A stretch of DNA of 64,000 bases from Rotaria macrura (GCA_900239685.1 OENT01000015.1:340337-404336), one strand, 5' to 3'. Positions 37,512-52,312 are shown, counted from the stretch's first letter. The notes: generated from the letters alone by a model not told the origin. Made by a program: numbers and translations.

Positions 37512-39430
37512 TTTGCTCTTTGAATGTTTAATCAATTGATCATATTACATAAACATATATATACATATATTTATATATGTATTGTCTAGTAAAAAACAGA
37601 TAACACAAGCAAATGACTGAATTGGGACATGGCTTTTTTTTCGTGTATTTATGTCACATTGTGTAGAAAAAAAATTTATGGTCGTAAAGATATTTAACAT
37701 TGATGTGTTGAAGGAAAGTAATATTTCTGAGTAACCCTTTTTTTCCTCTAGTCGTTCTTCCTGCTTTTCTGTTGCTTTGGGTTACATGTTGTAGAAATAC
37801 AGATAGTTGAGAGGAGGTACACCCACATGCGTAAGTCTATGCAACGGAGAGAACAAGAAGAAAAATGATTTGTTGTCCCCGAATTTTTTTTCTTCATCGG
37901 TTATACATCAATTCCATTAATATGAATTGATTTCTAGTTTCGAATGATGACAGTGATAGTTTTTAGATAACCCAAGTATTCTTAAGTACGTACATAATTT
38001 ACGTCGCGTTATATTTTTCGGAAACGATTCAACTCTTTTCTTATCACAGCTGCCGATAGGCGTCACAATGTCATTCGCTAAAATATAATGATTCTAGCCA
38101 GTTAGCCTTGAGAATAGACTAATGTTCGAGATAATAAAAGCAAATGCCGAAATGAAAATCTTTTTTCTATTTAAAATATGCTAATTAGTAGAGATTCATA
38201 TCAATGAATGTTATCTCATCCTGGATCCAGAGATTCTTCAAAGGAACGGTTACTTATCGGAGGAAATCGTTCTCATATGCAAAGTAACCGTTCATGAAGT
38301 TCTTTCGATTTAATATAACCTCTGGACTTTTCTGCGTTCTCATTCCAGAAGAATTCATCAAAAACCGATGACCGTCTTTTTGTTCGCCTTTCGTTCTCCG
38401 ATAGAATCTATCAATGATTTCATTGCCTTTTTCTGAAGCTTTATAAAACAAAGAAGAAATTTATCGACAAATAATAAATAACATATTACATCGATAAAGA
38501 CCAACTTGTGATAAATGCCAAAAGCATGATGAAACTCATACTTTTGCTTAGATCGATTAAGATTGAAGATATTTATGAATAACATGGTGTTTTTATTTCA
38601 TTTTCTTGCTGTTTTTTAAGTAGAATAAAAAAAAGAATTTGAAATTTATATTGTATAATGATTGTGTTTACATCCGATGGAATAAAATAAAACAAAAAAG
38701 GACATGTCGATATTGACATTAAATAGTCTGTTAAACATAGATCAACAGAAGAGTGTCTTGTTCACTTTATTTGGATAATTTACTTTAACTATTTGCCTAA
38801 TCAACATGTTTGATTTGATAGTCAAGGACATTGAACGAGTTTATATTGATCTTAACTATTATTAGACTGATTTTCTCGTGTTCTTTTCCCCTCTCCATTA
38901 TGAAATTTAAACAGACTACATTCATTGTGCATGGACTCTTTTCGATGACAAATGATTGCATACAAACTCGAGAGCTTTTATCATGCACAATATGATTAAT
39001 GTCAATACTGTCAAGCACGGAAGAGAGCACAAGCAGATAAACTAACACATAGATCGGATTCGATTTTTTTTAGAGATTCATGTTTATTCGAAATCATGAC
39101 CTTGGTTTTTTTGTGATCAAGGCGTGCCCTTAGGTGACCATAATCATATTTTATTCTATGGAGGACATCGATTAGAATAATAATTACAATAATTTTTCTC
39201 ATGAGACTGATTGCGTAAGAACAAATGAGTTTTCGAAGCAAAGACAACAAAATAGAGAGAAAGTCTTGCGTTTTTTTTAATTTTTACTAGACGTATTATT
39301 TTTTTAAACCTATTGATATTAATGAAGAAACGATTTATTTTATCACTATATATATACATAAACATAGATAGATTGGAGATAAATGTCAAAATGAATACAA
39401 AATAAAAGAAAGAAGAAAAACTGAAGAACA
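37512..39430. other. Intergenic, MCU to MED1
   Basis: About 1.9 kb between the MCU start and the MED1 3' end. Short open frames on the minus strand at 38254-38585 and 38797-39431 have no recognisable similarity and low-complexity composition. No RNA gene seen. Confidence 0.4.
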
Positions 39431-42400
39431 TCAGTCTAGATTAGATAAGGGATCATCCCCAAGATGTTGTTGAGATGAACTCATCATTGACATATTTTCA
39501 TGTGCTTGATCAAAATTATCTATTGCTGATGAAGAACTTGAACCAGGCACAATTGTATATGGTAACAGAACATTACTTGGCGTACTACTACTAGTATCAA
39601 TAACAAGTTGTGCCTGAAATTTTTAAAGAAAAAAAAACAACATTTTGTTTTCATTGTTCAGCTCTATAGAAATCAAAATACCTGTGGTGATGAATCGTCG
39701 TCATTATCATCAAATGCGCCAGGTGATGTTGATGCACGTGATGATGGTGGTAGAGGTGTTGCAAAGTTTGTTGATGATCGTTGCTCATTCATACCTGGTA
39801 ATTCCGACGGTGACATATGGAATAATTCCGATGTTGAACCTTCGTTTGATGAAGGTTTCTTCAGAATTGATCTTGGTTGAGAGAAATTTGATAATGATGA
39901 ATGACCACTATTAACTGTGGGTACGTTTGGCGGTGTTACAGGTGCTCGTCCACGTGTTGTTTGTTGTTGAGACCATGAGGGACGTGGTCGATTTTGATGA
40001 AAACGTGATACTTGTTGAGTCGGCGGAGATTGCCAACTACCAATTTGTGACGTTGGTGTTGGTGGTGGTGGTGGTGGTCGAATACCTATGAGTAATTTTT
40101 TTCTTTACTGACAGATTCTTCTCGAACATTATTATTATGATTATTACCTGGTGTCGGTAGCAGTGGACCTTTTGATAAAACAGGACTTGGACCTGAAAGC
40201 AAAATCATGCACTGTGGTAGTGTCTCGTATTATTTAGAAGAAATTTAACATACTGCTATTGGGCGTGCTAGGCTCGGCTTTTTGTTTTGTTGTTAATTCT
40301 TGTGAAGATGATTTTTTTGGTATACGAAATAGTGCATTGACTGAAGTCGCCGCTGCCAATGGATTATTTGCCGTTAATGCTGATGCACTTGCAAGTTTAG
40401 CAGCAAGAAGAGGAGGAGACGTTACATTTTGTTTATTTGAACCTGCTCCTGATGATTGAGCTGGACGTGCGCGATTTTTAGTTGGTTCTTTTACTGATGA
40501 TTGGTTGACGCTCAATGTTGGTGTTGTTCCTGTTGCTATTGATGTTGATGATGTTGTTGATGATGACAAAGATGACGAAGAAGTAGATTGATCTGGTCCT
40601 GAATAAACTTTGCTTCGTTGAATTTTTAAAACAATTGGTGGTTGTGGTGCAGCTGATCGTGATTGAGATGATACCGATGATTGAAGGGGTATTGATAAAT
40701 TAGATTGAGATGGCGATGCGCGTACCCGTTCACTAACAAATTAAATAAAATTTTTATGCAAAAAAAAATAAGACACGATAACATTCGAGTGTCATACAAC
40801 TAAAAAATTCAGTACACATTAACAAATGGGTATTATTGAGAAACTGTTATCTCATATTTCAAAAAAAGAGGAAGAATAATTGTTTTGATGTCTTATCATA
40901 AACTAGTTCGCCATATGCGATATGCAAGTGTTACTCGGATCAACTCACCGAAATACAAAAAGCAAACATCGAGAAATTTATTCATGCAGAATTTTTGGTC
41001 AGGATTCCAAGGAATATTTCTGAATAATGTGGGGAATCAATTATTTTTACATCTATAGTTGACAACGGTGATATCTGTTGGATACTTTAGTTCAAAACCA
41101 TTTGAATTAACTTGTAGAATTAGAAGACATCTGATCTAACTCATGTTAGAAATTGAAAATATCAAAGTTCACATTTTGACTTAGCTCCAACAAAATAATG
41201 CTTCAAAGCAATCAAATTAATGGACATTCACTCTGATTATTGCTTAGAAACAAACTAAATTCTTCATTCTTCTGATTCATATCGAGAAAAGATGTTGTAT
41301 TTCAAAAAGTATTGTGTTCAAATGCGATAATCAGCAATGTTTCATGTCCTATAGGCATGACTGGTATATTAGGTGATCATTCCAATGATGTTTAGCATCT
41401 GAATATTAACATAAAATTTTCATGGTTATAGATGGTTTAGGCAATTTGTATCTATTCTTTTTACAGCACTGATACTTTTCAATGTGGCTCTCCGTGACAT
41501 AATCATAACACGTGACATTGTTGGTCATCTCCTTTGGAGTTCTGTTAATTGATTAAAAAGAATGCTACAAACTATCCATCGATGGTTTATCGTTAGTACT
41601 CGCAATAGTTCAATACTGCTTAGAGCAAGACGTAATCTTATATCCCTATGTCCTTATCGTTATTGTGATTCTTTCGTCGAACAAACAAAGTGTATGAAAA
41701 TTGGCTTCCTAATATTAGTCATCTAGTAGAAATGGAGACCATAGTGTGAGCATTAAAAAACGAGATACCATTTCGACCATGAATTTTCATCTACACATAT
41801 AGACTGTTTTTTTTTCATTTTCGAGGTAATCGAAATGAAAAATCATCAACACGGATATGGTGATTCGACGAATCGGTTTTGAAAGTTTATACATCGATTC
41901 CGAATAGATAGATCTACATAAATCACTGCCACATATCCATGTCTCTGATAGAGAGTGAAATGCATTTCACGCGATAATTCATTTCTGGACATGTGCCGTG
42001 TTAGATTATTCATTTTTCTACAGAAGAAAACGGACTAAGGCAAAAAATTGAATAGTTACGAAATCGCTCTAAAATAGTACTCCATTTCTTATCGGATAAA
42101 AAAAATGAATATTCTACCGTAATGTTTGTTGATTCATATCGCTGATAGCCATCATAGTATTCGAATCAGGATTTAATTGCGACATGTCTAGACTTTCACT
42201 TTTAACTAGAACAGAAGGCGATGAACCGCCTGATGGGTTGCTACTTGGTACTTTCCTCATTGTTGCTGGCAAGGATGCACTAGTATTTCCCATTGGGTGT
42301 TGTTTTTTACGTTGTTTTATTGATTGATGTTGTTGAGTTTCATCATTTGATGCACTTCCACTATCACCGACACGTTTAATAACAACTTTCAACGGTTTTA

Positions 42401-45400
42401 ATTCATTTGGTGCATCGTCTGATGTCGATAATGATTGTTGTGATAGCAAATTAGCTGTTGGAGAATCAGTTACTTTAAATGCTGATTTTTGTCGAACTAT
42501 TTGTTGGTGTTGTTGTTGATGCTGTTGTTGTTGCTGCTGTTGCTGTTGAAGATTTTTCTCTATTATTTTTTTACCGCGTTTTGCGCTTGATGTATCACCA
42601 CCAGATGATGGTACTTTTGTTGCATGCATTGGTGAACGAGTGTCTAAATGAGAAAAAAATACAAATGCAAAGCAAAGCATTTAAACTGATAAATTTATAT
42701 TTTTATCCTTAGAAAATCGAATCAAAAACAAGACGAAACATACGATTTGTATTATTTTTGAAATATTTTTCGTTAAAAATTGAAATTTTTTGAACTTTAT
42801 CAAAAGTCCGATTTATTTATTAATGATTAACGCATTCACTTAATAATTAGCAAAAAGAGACGTTGTCCCCTGCTATCAGCTGATGTAAAGCAATTGCTAA
42901 TTTCTACAAGATGTCCTATCAGTCTCTACCATATAGTAAAAACATGTGTATTTCAAGACTAATTTATTTTCATGTCTATTCTGATTCATGAACTCAACGA
43001 AACATCTTTATGTGTCAAGTAGGTATTTATTTCAGCTGAAAAATCATAGATGGTTTGAAGAATAGGCGCTGCATCTGTAAAAAAAATAGAATTTTCATCA
43101 GTACCAATGCTCTCTAGCATCAGCATCATAATTAGCCAATTTCAATTCGATGCATTGGATTACATTCATGAAGATTCAGGACAGATTATACTTCTTGATA
43201 CGTTCATTGAAAGCTATTTATAGTTATTTTCACAGGTATTGCAGACGTGCCTGATGATGAAAACTATTTTATCAATTTAAAGCATAATTAACGTGAAGTT
43301 TGTATTGTAAGTTTGTATTTTACGACGATGGATTGAAACCGGAAGGTTTTAGTAAGCAAAACATTTTCATTTTTCTAGCATCATTGGAAGACTGGCAACT
43401 GATGAGAAAAAATATTGTAGAAAATTGAGGTATTAAAAAACAGCGAAGCTTTTCTTTGTAATCAGAAGTGCTTTTCAGATATGATCCTCCGATGAAAACA
43501 AAAGAATATTTGATTAAATTTATCAAAAGTTTCTTTCTGCAATGTGATCTATTCATTGATGATTAGTTGGAAAGTGCTCACGGGCATCTAATTTCAATTG
43601 AAAATATATTCTCTTCTGGTCGTTCTTAGTTTGTGAAACATTTTCCATCGAATGTAACAACATACTGATTCGATGACCCTAAGTTTCAAACAAACTTTTC
43701 ATAGAGACCCATCTAAACTAATTTGACAATTGATACAGGCAATGTAAAAGTCTTTTCAAAGCCAAAAACAGATATGAAATTGAATCTTTCTATTTCTAGT
43801 TCTTACCGTTTGCAGTAGTATTTAATGTTTGTATGAAATCATCAGCCGAATGTTCGGATCTTCGACGTTTATTTTTTTGCTGTGTTTTTTTATTTGCATC
43901 TGCTGATGGAATATGATTTGATGCCGTTGGCTGATTCGTTGGTAAGAAAGCTAATGAATCAAATGTACCCATTATAATTGGTGAACTAGCTGGACTATAA
44001 TCCGGTACAGATACTTGTTTGCCCAATGGAAAAAATATATTTCCATTAGGATTATTTCGTGCACCAGGATATGGTGTTGATGGTGACAAACCGAACAGAG
44101 GTGGTGTTGAAACGGACTGTGTCGATGATACAGATGTACAACGACTTAAAGACGATGAGTAAGCATTTAATGATGGTTTCGGTAATAGCTGTTGATGAGA
44201 ATGATGTAGTTCAGGTGATTCTATGAAAGCATCATTGTCATCAGTGGTTAAGAGTTCATTGGTTAAATTATTATTGTTAATATCATCATCAATTAGTTCT
44301 TCATCATCAATTTTTTCTTGATTATCATCAACAGATAATAATGTTAAGCAAGCTGGTTGGTTACGACGAAGTGTTGTTGCACGTCGCCATGTTAATTTAG
44401 CCGGTGGACCACATGATAAACGACGATTAATTTTCGATGGATGTGCTGAGTGAATAAATTGTTCATGAGATTGTTGATTTTGTTTATTACTACTATTATT
44501 ATTGTTAATATTATTATCAATGTTTGATAATGACAAATATTGACTCCTATGATCTTCTTTAAGTATGTTTTCAATAATACTTAATAAAGAATATCTTTCG
44601 TTTGTTAAATAAATTTCTTTTTGCTGTTGTCGATTGACTAATAATGGTAATGCATTCGTATTAGACATATGAAGTAAGCATGTTAATAAATGATACGATT
44701 GTGCACATGTTATTGATATTATTGTTGATGATAAAAATGATAATTCAAGGTAAATATCATTATGATGATCATCATCCTCCATATGTTCATGTTCATAATT
44801 AGGATTGAAATAATAATTTAAATATTTTGTTAAATAAATTTGTTGTCGGATTATATTTAATATAGGAATTAATTGTTTTAAATTTGTGAATGGTATACGA
44901 CGTATAGATACAGCTGACTGATCATGAGATATATACCATTGATATTGATCAAGTGCTTTTGTTTTAGGTAATATTGTTGAAAGATAATTGAATGTTTTTG
45001 AATCAGCATAAAAATTATTTATATTTGTTAAATGACCCATGTCTTGTGCATATGTCAATAAACATGTGAATGGTGATTGATTTTCATCAAATTCAAGTGC
45101 AAAATGACCTGTTGCAAGAAGACTCGACTTTATAGACGCGTCGATTTGTATTGCATTCGTTTTTTCATCTACGTAAATACTTGATTTTATTGGCAGATAA
45201 TTTTGATTTGTACTTGGAACAATGATAATACGAACATCTTTGGGTAGTAATGAGTCGTTTTTCACTAAATTTACAGAGAAAATTATTGAATATATGCGAC
45301 ATTTTATTCTAACTAGTGTTTTAATCAATACGAAAATGACAGTTTTCAATTTTAGAAGCAAAAACTAAATTATCTTCGCAGATTATATTTAATACTTTAT

Positions 45401-47770
45401 CAATTGAATTTATTTCATTGATAGATTTCATTTCACATCAAGAATTTGTAAGAAAATGATGATATGAAAATGGTTTATCCAAGTTCTGTATTAGCTTCAA
45501 CGATATCGTTTCTATGGGACAGAGATGATCAATCTGAGATGGTTCGAGTTGATGAGAACTAACATCCGTAGTGTGTTTACTATTTGAATGATTATTGTGC
45601 CAGAGCACAAAATTTTAATCTATGTTTTGGCTCATACATTGATCTCATAGCCACTGAAGCTCTATCAATATTTTCTTCTTTTAATATTGAACTAAGCAGA
45701 TAAATTAAATATTTCATCAATTCACAGATAATCGAACAATTTGTTAAAAGTCTATGCTAACATTGAAACAATGTTTCAGATGGAAAATTTAATGATTGCT
45801 TTCCGAGTCTATCTGGAACAATCAGATAACGTGATAAAAACTCCCTGACGTCCTCTAGAAGACTTCTCTCAGAATTTATGCATAGATAGATATTTTGTTT
45901 TGACTAGAATAATGAGATTTTATAAAACATTTGCTTTGTCCATCCAAAACTTTCTCTTAATAGATCACTGGATCATAGATAAACTTCGAGAAATATTATG
46001 AATACATATCTAAATTTATTCAACTTTTACTTTACACAGTCACGATTGTAAAGTTAGAAAGACTGAAAAAATAACAGATTATGAAAACAAAATCGAATAT
46101 AGCATGACAAAGTATCACTTCAAACTCCGACAATCCAAACATGACACATATAGAGTTGAAGCTCATACATCGAATAAATCATGGATTTGAATATGATCAA
46201 TGAAAACTCAAAGTTAATGTTACCTAGCGAGAGAAAACTCGCTCAAATTTCATTATCTATCCTAAGCATAAATAGTGAATTGCATTTTGATGAAAATGAT
46301 TCGTCCTATGCAAAATGTATGAAATTGTCCAATAAGTATAAATATGCGTGAAGTCAAAAAATTAAAAAGAATATTCAGAAACGATTTCTATCTATTTCTA
46401 CATAAGCTGTAATATCGTACGTAAAATGTTCTATCGTTTAGTACGACTTGAAAAATGTTAAAGCTGTACCATTTCTTCTCACAATTTGAGCACACATACA
46501 ATGGCAAATGAATCAGTATTCTATAAGGTAAGTCCAACTTTTCACACAATAAATTTCACAAAGCACGTAATCTCAATGCGAAGTACCAGCTCATAATTTA
46601 TTGCCCTGTAGAAAATCCTCAGAATCACCTGGTTATCACAAGCAGAGACAAAAGAAACAGATTTTCCTTCGTTGAGTGTAAAATACTTTGATTTGAAAAT
46701 TGATACCGATGGATTCATACTCAAACTGAATTTTTTATGTAGAAATAAATGTATTGGCAGTTTAATCGTATGATTTCATAAACTTAACGTCAAATAAAAA
46801 ATCATTCTAAAAAATAAAGTCGTCATACTTGTAGATTAATTAGATTCTCCATTCGGTAAGTGAAGAACTATAATTTATGCAAAGTATTACTTTTTTTTCA
46901 AAGATAAACATTCAAAGTAAGAAATGAATTAGACGATGCTAATGATTCAGAAGAAAACTACGTCCAAACATCTATAAGATTTCGTCACATACTCCGTAAG
47001 ATCGTTGATAAACGCCTCGATATTTTTCTTCTTTTTAAATAAGGAATTTATTTTTCAGATATGAATATGAAATAAAACGTATACTTTGAATCATGTGTCT
47101 TAATAAATAACTTACATTGGTCATTCAATTTAAATCGCATAGGTAATCCTTCACAAGTCGGCTGAAAACCATCTAATAATTTTCCATATGCCTCCGTTTT
47201 TGATAAACGTTCTAAATCTTGTTGAAGTATTTTATAAGCTGTGTAGCCAATACCTTTATCATTATCCATACTCGGTGCTGTTAATGTAAATAAACTAGCA
47301 TAACCATTTAAATTTTCACGAAATAATTTATATTGCTTTTCATTCAATGCTTTTAACATACGTGAACATGTGTAACTTTCTTCGTTAGCTGTTGGTTCGT
47401 GTGTAAAACAAATCGATACATTTATTGGTAAATGTGTTAAAGAATCAAATTTAATACAAACATAAAATTGATCTGAATGTAGATAAACTGCATTAACATC
47501 ATGCAAAGTTTTCAATTGACAATATTCCGCAGCTAATTCTAATTGTTCATTGATTTGATTAATTGTTGTTGTAGACGTTGAATTTATATCGTACATATGA
47601 TGAAGAAGTTTATCGTAACATGTACGAATAATTTGTTGGCTTGACCGCGAATCTTCTTGTTGTTTTACAGAAAATGGTAAACGTTGTAAGTCAGTCCAAG
47701 CTGGTGGCTGAGATAAATACAGTCGTTCCATTGATACATTACTCAACATGATTACAGACGACGTAGCCAT
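39431..47770 (-). CDS. MED1: MED1, Mediator complex subunit 1
   Basis: Seven exons, minus strand: 47116-47770, 43807-45264, 42118-42643, 40254-40732, 40148-40192, 39682-40085, 39431-39613; 1249 aa with consistent phases. The Med1 domain covers about residues 40-480: CQLKTLHDVNAVYLHSDQFY, LKALNEKQYKLFRENLNGY, TAYKILQQDLERLSK, later HFALEFDENQSPF and YQWYISHDQSAVSIRRIPF, parallel to the human MED1 core. A disordered tail follows, with the SADDFIQTL motif (human EDDFQREL), a polyGln block (about 42505-42547), basic and Ser/Pro-rich parts, and LKIQRSKVYSG. Known role: Mediator middle-module-associated subunit linking activators to Pol II. I see no LXXLL nuclear-receptor box in the tail. Introns of 1.85, 1.16 and 1.39 kb contrast with the short introns of most neighbours. 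Confidence 0.87.
40733..42117 (-). other. Long MED1 intron 3
   Basis: 1.39 kb, no coding fragment, gene or obvious repeat recognised. Confidence 0.5.
42644..43806 (-). other. Long MED1 intron 2
   Basis: 1.16 kb, nothing recognised. Confidence 0.5.
45265..47115 (-). other. Long MED1 intron 1
   Basis: 1.85 kb, nothing recognised; the most likely place for intronic regulatory sequence of MED1. Confidence 0.5.
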
Positions 47771-47927
47771 TGTATTTATGTGTATAAATCTATATGTACG
47801 TATGTATCTAAAAAAATTATTAAATCAACACCTGGGGAATTTTTATTGTCTTGAATCAAATTTCGTATAAAAAGAAGAAAAATTCATCTGTACATTAATA
47901 AATGAAAATAGACGACTATAGATTTAA

Positions 47928-47949
47928 ATAATAATAATAATAATAATAA
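47928..47949. repeat. (AAT)n microsatellite
   Basis: About seven AAT units between the MED1 start and the syntaxin stop. Confidence 0.8.
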
Positions 47950-47996
47950 CAAAAAAAAATGAAAATTATGTTTTCTGTTTAATTAGATATCTATTG

Positions 47997-50775
47997 TTAT
48001 GCTTTCAATTTAATTACAATAACAATAGCGACAATAACTGCAATGACAAGAAAGATAAGTAAAAGCCAACAAAGTTTTTTACGATATTTTTTCTTGAAAA
48101 TAAAAAGACACAGATCAATTTTATTAGAAAGAAATATATCTATCAGGAAATTTTACTTGATATTTTGATGCACCTAATAATTGCTGATTACCGGCGATGA
48201 TATGATCAGTTCCTGATGTGACATTTTGTTCAATGTTACCAATAATGGAAGATTGATCAGAAACCATTGTACCAATATCACGCATTATATGATTGATTTC
48301 AAGAACGTCACTCTTAAATTAACATTAACATGACGACTTACAAAGTATCCGAAGAAAGTGATTTTATTCATTTGATAGTACTAGGATATTTGACCTTAGG
48401 TGGAGTAGAATATAACTCATCATCACACATTGTTATTACGATTCTATCGACAATTCAATAAACTGATATACTCGTTTTATTTCAATCTTTGCTAAGGAAA
48501 AGCACACAACATTTTCATACGTATTGATGGTACAATTTATTGTTCCCAAGTCGATAGTTACGAAACAGTTCACTCTACCGAATAAATTATACTTGGATCC
48601 TTTGTGATTTTCGGTCTCATTCTCATCTTTCTCTTGATCACTTATTTATGAAAAAAAAATTTAATTGATTTTATATGGCATGAATTTAGTTTTTCTCAGT
48701 TAATCGTGTCTTGAAAAGTCAAATAGAAGATGCAGTAAACTAATAAAACATTTAGCCTTATATGCAACATTGTTTGTTCATTTATAAATAGAGGAAAAGT
48801 GAGGATTTCGTGCAGAACAACACTCAAATTCTAGTGATCGTTTAGATTCATGGGCGCACGTTATCGAAGAATAACGTGTTACCTATCCGTCTATCATGAT
48901 AGGCTAATGTAAGTTCTACTCAAGATGGATCGCCACCAAAACATGTACCGGAAGTACCTTCACCTCCAGCGAAGAAGAGACTTATTTATGCATACATCAT
49001 TTGTTATTTCGATGGAAAAAATGAATTTCAGCTGAATCTCACATCCACACAGTGAACTCGACAAAGTTTTGATCGTGTTTGTATCCTACTGATAATGCCA
49101 AAAACCAAACAATGAAGATGAGATAAATATAAATGAATGACGAAGTATTTGAAAGGACTTCTAGAATGATTACGTTCGTTTTAAGTCTTAGTTAGTATTC
49201 AAATCTGACGAAAACTACAGTGCATGAGACTGAACTCACAAATATGTTTCAACAAAACAAATTGATCACTGCAACGTATCAATGAAAAAAACAAGACGAT
49301 TTTCTATGTGCATTAGCAAAAATGGCCATGATGCTGAGCATAATTATTGTCTGAATAGTGTGAATTCGTACATGTGGAACGTTCGAGCAAATAAAAAGAG
49401 CATTGAATGGATGATCTTTCGTCAGTTATCGTGTCAAATGAAGTACACTGCCTATCGATCCAAAATTATGATCGGTAGCATTGAAATTTGGTTATAAAGA
49501 ATATAAGATGGGGCTCTCCACTATTATTCTTATTTATACGATCATTAAGAACAGTAATATTCATAAAAAAAATCAAATCACAAACAAATGAAAATAATCA
49601 GGACTAAATCCATAACATTTAAAAATCGTCTTATCTGAATCAAATTTGTCTAAATTAGAAAAAATTAGACCAACGACAGATTTCATCGATATCCGCACAA
49701 AAGAAATAAAAGGTAGTTACTTCCTAACATGAGTAATCCGAACTTTACGCTAACGAAACGATTGTTCATACTTAATACTGAGATGTAAAGAATGTTAGCC
49801 ATTGTGTGTTTATTTTCGATAAAACGTTCTATAGATATTCTTACTTGTACAACATGTACTTGCTCTTCTATGCCGAACTGTTCTTCGTTTTGTTGATACA
49901 ATAAATTATTATTCATTTTCATTTGTTGCCTAATTACGAAAAAACCTGAGAGCGGTAAACAAAACTAGCATCATTTTTATTACTGTAATTGTAAATATCG
50001 ATTAACGTCATCTTGACTATAATTCTATATTAAAAAAATTCATAAAGAATTTTATCAGCTGTTTTGGCTTTTCGTTTTCGCTCACTGCATTTTCAAAATC
50101 GATAAGAGTGTCGTTACGTGCTGTTTGAAATTGTTGACGTTTTCTACTAATCTCCTATAGTTAACAATAATTAAAAAAAGCATAACAAGAAAAGAAACGA
50201 ACATACAGTGATAACGTCTTCATATTTTTGTAAGGCATTAACCATCGCAGTTTTCACTTTGTTTATCATATCTAAATCACTCTGGAATAGTAAAAATAAA
50301 CAAAAGCAAAGTAAGACATATTTTTTTTTTATTGAATTATCTAATAATTACCTTTGATAATTCTTTTTTTCTGTTTTTGATTTCATCAATTAATTCTTTC
50401 AATACAGTTTTTGTTTTTGTTGCAACAGTATGAAGACGCCCCTCATCGTCGTCTCTTGCATGGAAAGAGAAGCAAATGTATTTTTTAATTTTCAATAGCG
50501 AAAAAAAACTTTTACAATCTTGAACGAAATTCGGGCGTATCTGATGGAGTGCCAATTATACGTGTTTTCTCAGAAAGATTTTTTACTAGAAATATAAAGA
50601 CAGGAATATTTAATTTTTTGGTTAGTTTCTCATACCTTGTGTTTCGATCGTTTGTGCATGTCTAGTCCATGTGTCGACTAATTCATGGAAATGTGTGTAT
50701 GCTAAACATGATTTATATACAGAAAAATCTGGTCTAAATAAATAAAGACTTACGAGCTGTTTGATATGAAGACAT
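47997..50775 (-). CDS. Syntaxin-7/12-like endosomal Qa-SNARE (one exon unresolved)
   Basis: Minus-strand exons: 50754-50775 (ATG at 50773-50775), 50636-50701, 50516-50585, 50352-50454, 50207-50281, 50086-50154, probable 49845-49877, then 48157-48312 and 47997-48092. The Habc region reads NLSEKTRIIG, VLKELIDEIKNRKKEL, VKTAMVNALQKYEDVITEI. The SNARE helix SDVLEINHIMRDIGTMVSDQ carries the zero-layer Gln in SDQ, continues IEQNV and NQQLLGASKYQ, and is followed by KKYRKK and a 20-residue hydrophobic anchor with only a short tail. Known role: Qa-SNARE in early/late endosome and lysosome fusion. A segment of roughly 10-20 residues just before SDV (usually ERE..IRQLE) is not found in a clean exon between 48313 and 49844; reading past the donor at 49844 gives VRISIERFIE, which resembles it. 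Homotypic TSNARE1-like proteins are an alternative. Confidence 0.72.
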
Positions 50776-52312
50776 TGCGTTTGAGGTGACACTTGATAAA
50801 AAAAACGGAAAAATGCAACAGTTGACCCTTTTCCTCCCTGCTTTTTTCTCTTCTGTCATAACATGACTCAATAAGTTTCACCAATAGAAAGAATTGATAC
50901 GTAGATGGCGTTTGATCTCATAAAAGAATCAAAATGATATGAATTTCTAAAATAACTAAGTAATAAATCGCTTTCGCACATATTCGCACGAATGATAATA
51001 TGTGGTTTACTAGCATTATAAGCAGTGTTTCTAACAGCAAGGGTCGGACTTTGTTGCAAAGTATCCAAATCCAAGACCTTTGCGATGCTCATTTAACACT
51101 TTGTTTTACACACTGTTCATGAAAACCAAGTGTTAAGTCGACACTTGCTGAAAATTCTTTACACTTTTCTTTACATTTTATGTAAATTTCGAATTCCTTA
51201 TTTTTTTTTATTAGTCTAGATATACTCAATGTACAAATAAAGTATTTCTCTTTCCTCATGTTATTTTAACAATCCACACCATAGAAACTTCGTGATACTT
51301 TGCTAAGAGAAACAGTGTGTCATTTTCATTGTTGATGGCAAAAATAAAATGTTACTTGACTTTTTGTTTTAGATTTCTATTAGAAACACTGATAATAAGT
51401 CTTCGAACAGAAGTTCTTGAATGAACAAGTTACCAACAAATTGAAAGACAACTGTGTTTAGAATTTAATCGTCAAAACGACACATGTTTAAATTAATTGT
51501 TCGAAATATTGAAAAAAAAATACATTCGCTCAACTCTTGATTGAAAGCGCTTTGTCTATCCAATTTTGTTGAGCGAACTCATGAATTACAATTAAAGAAC
51601 GTGTCAAAATTATGTTTATTGACTCCTATGCCAATGAATTATGATTGATGAAATCAAATATTCATCTAAGTTTTGGCACCATGCAAACTCTTAAGTAGCT
51701 ACCTATGGAACTGTATTTATCTACGGATTTTTCATAATCTACAGGATGATTAACAGTAAAATCAGACATTTTGAAAAAGATACAAAGCAGTGTTGAATCA
51801 TCTGAGACGAATTTATTCTAATCGATACTTAAGTAGCACTTGAAAATACGACTCGTCATATATCAGTATATCATGTCAGTTCCACAATCATTAGTAGAAA
51901 AACTTTACATTTTCGTGAACAATCTAAACCTTTTCACGTCGCTCATTTTGATCAATGACTAGGATATTTCGTGTGAGTTAACTATTTTTGTCAGTTTCAT
52001 ATATTGAAAAGTGATCTTTTCAATGGCATGACAAATCACACAAGTCGTCCGTAGTATTTCATTAGGGAAGAAACAACTTTCTTAAATATTTTCAAATGTT
52101 ATTTTCTGTGTGCACTGTTCAATTTCTTCAGAATGTTTCGTCTGTCTTCGTTAGTTTCAAAACTGTGTGAACATAATTTCGTAGCTCTATGATAAAATAT
52201 ATCTTGGCAGTTAATTATAGATCATTCATATGTTGAGTACTGAAGACTGGTCAAGATCGAAATGCGAGCATTTCCCATGCGTCTGAAAACAAGAATGCAT
52301 TGCTTTCTTCGG
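50776..52312. other. Intergenic, syntaxin to transposon remnant
   Basis: About 1.5 kb without recognisable genes. The minus-strand frame at 50868-51092 has no similarity I know. Confidence 0.4.

Noticed and set aside
38254..39431. Several 65-91 codon minus-strand frames between MCU and MED1
   Set aside because: Overlapping, low-complexity, no recognisable family, no splice context.
48421..48640. Minus-strand open stretch in the syntaxin gap
   Set aside because: It has no start codon, and its flanking splice phase does not fit the exon at 48312.
49935..49982. Small exon followed by a 16-nt intron in syntaxin
   Set aside because: 16 nt is too short for a spliceosomal intron, and the phases do not fit.
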